Below are positions 28,014-28,829 of a stretch of 28,829 nt of DNA, piece after piece. Position numbers and translations under genes: made by a program. How positions within the stretch are numbered: the first letter of the stretch is position 1; every line of letters starts with the position of its first letter. The stretch is from Bacillota bacterium (lineage in GTDB: Bacteria > Bacillota > Clostridia > Christensenellales > CAG-138): contig JAFABA010000026.1 of NCBI GenBank assembly GCA_023426265.1, positions 1 through 28,829 on the forward strand, read 5' to 3'. The notes under the pieces were generated by a model. It saw only the letters and a list, made by a program, of their open reading frames with translations. It was not told the DNA's origin and ran no database searches.

Positions 28014-28829
28014 TCAAATCCCCCGGAAGGAGAACGTAAAGTGTAACGGCTTTCCCTGCGGCAGCAGGTATTCGGGCAGCGTGCGCGCCCCCCAACTGTT
28101 ATCTCCCCCCACTCCCATCTGCATCAGGGAGGCGCGCACGATGGTGCGGTGGACGGGCGGCAATTCATACGGGTGATGCGCGTTTTCCAATTCATGCGGG
28201 GTATACGGGAGGGCGGAAAATTCCATCTCTTCTGCCGTGGAAAACAAAAGCCCCCGGCCCTTACCGTTTACTACCTTCGCATACCGCACGCCCGTTTTGT
28301 TGCCGGTTTCCTGCGGCACAAGATACCGCGCCATGTTCTCGCGCACAAGGTTGCGGTATACGGAAAGCTTTGCGCCAAGCCTTCTGTCGCAATGGGTTTC
28401 CTCCGGCCCCATGCCATACCATTCCAGATGGTCATAATCGGCGCTAAGCTCAAACAGCATACCGAATTCCGGCATGGGGGAGAGCGCTTCGGGCGGGTGC
28501 ATCGTAAGGGAAACCTGTATTTTGCCGTCCCCAAAAACGGAGTAGCCCACCTGGCAGCTTGAAACAGGAACGGTGGGTAGGTAGTGGGTGAATGTCACGG
28601 TAACGCGGTTTTTCCATTCCTGTATCCGCAATTCGGGCAATTCCTGCGCGGGAAGTTTGGCGGGGTCAAATGGCATGGCGTAGAGACTTGCGAGCTTCCA
28701 CTGGCCGTACCGGGCGGGCATATGGTTGCCCCTGTCGTTGTCCGTTGGCGCGCGCCAGAAACTGGGCCTGGGCATATCCTGCAGCAGCTCCACGCCCGTG
28801 TACCGGTAGGAAACAAGCCCCCCGCGCAG
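28014..28829 (-). CDS. LacZ-type beta-galactosidase (GH2), C-terminal part
   Basis: The last 271 residues of a glycoside hydrolase family 2 enzyme; the gene continues beyond the right edge. The frame remains open to base 28829 (GGLVSYRYTGVELLQ) and then reads PSFWRAPTDNDRGNHMPARY, the start of the LacZ small-chain domain. It goes on with EWYGMGPEETHCDRR and MQMGVGGDNSWGARTLPEYL, which contribute to the sugar site in LacZ. The catalytic Glu residues lie in the missing part. It would hydrolyse beta-galactosides in the cytosol. It is followed by a good terminator and has no partner gene inside the window. Confidence 0.92.
   Translation of the reverse strand: MRGGLVSYRYTGVELLQDMPRPSFWRAPTDNDRGNHMPARYGQWKLASLYAMPFDPAKLPAQELPELRIQEWKNRVTVTFTHYLPTVPVSSCQVGYSVFGDGKIQVSLTMHPPEALSPMPEFGMLFELSADYDHLEWYGMGPEETHCDRRLGAKLSVYRNLVRENMARYLVPQETGNKTGVRYAKVVNGKGRGLLFSTAEEMEFSALPYTPHELENAHHPYELPPVHRTIVRASLMQMGVGGDNSWGARTLPEYLLPQGKPLHFTFSFRGI

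Overview
The window looks like the chromosome of an anaerobic, Gram-positive, spore-forming Firmicute of the class Clostridia. The grounds are a clostridial-type tmRNA end, a Tlp small acid-soluble spore protein, a SleB-type cortex hydrolase, many lipoproteins with clean lipoboxes, AGGAGG-type ribosome sites and frequent TTG/GTG starts. The backbone is moderately GC-rich, while much of the first 7 kb is visibly AT-richer. The genus cannot be named from what is visible.

Layout. (1) 1-165: 3' end of the tmRNA gene ssrA and its terminator. (2) About 170-8450: a variable, island-like region beside ssrA. It carries a small coiled-coil membrane protein, an unknown two-TM protein, an ANT(6)-type aminoglycoside adenylyltransferase, a lipoprotein with calcium-loop-like motifs, a prenyltransferase/squalene-cyclase-repeat protein and a subtilase-like lipoprotein. 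Four of these genes are followed by a copy of one dispersed repeat family (R1-R4) that ends the transcript and, in full-length copies, probably starts the next. A decayed CRISPR remnant and the tail of a serine-recombinase-like gene lie in the same region. (3) 8460-12540: a stand-alone FGGY sugar kinase, a 29-codon Phe/Gly/Arg peptide gene, tlp and a SleB-type hydrolase. (4) 12660-15870: a TetR-controlled flavin operon (tetR, apbE, FMN-binding protein, membrane methyltransferase, flavodoxin). (5) 16090-20530: a four-gene polar amino acid, probably cystine, ABC transporter preceded by a leader peptide with three consecutive Cys codons, plus a UroD/MtaA-like methyltransferase. (6) 20669-27212: a copper region (HMA-TauE-cupredoxin fusion, a 33-aa HWHC membrane peptide, an HxlR regulator, a CopA ATPase, a lipoprotein and a CopZ-like chaperone). 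(7) 27214-28829: a CDP-alcohol phosphatidyltransferase-like protein and the C-terminal part of a LacZ-type beta-galactosidase, both on the minus strand.

Working together. ApbE very probably flavinylates the FMN-binding protein next to it, whose Dxx(S/T)GAT motif is intact. The TetR protein has a perfect 12-bp-arm palindrome just in front of its own gene. The Cys-rich leader peptide suggests that the transporter answers to cysteine supply. In the copper region a 44-nt block, identical at 41 positions, lies before the exporter fusion and between the divergent hxlR and copA genes. It touches the -35 element of both rightward promoters, so the HxlR protein is the natural candidate regulator of the whole copper set. 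That link, the repeat-separated gene array and the Cys leader are the most interesting parts of the window.
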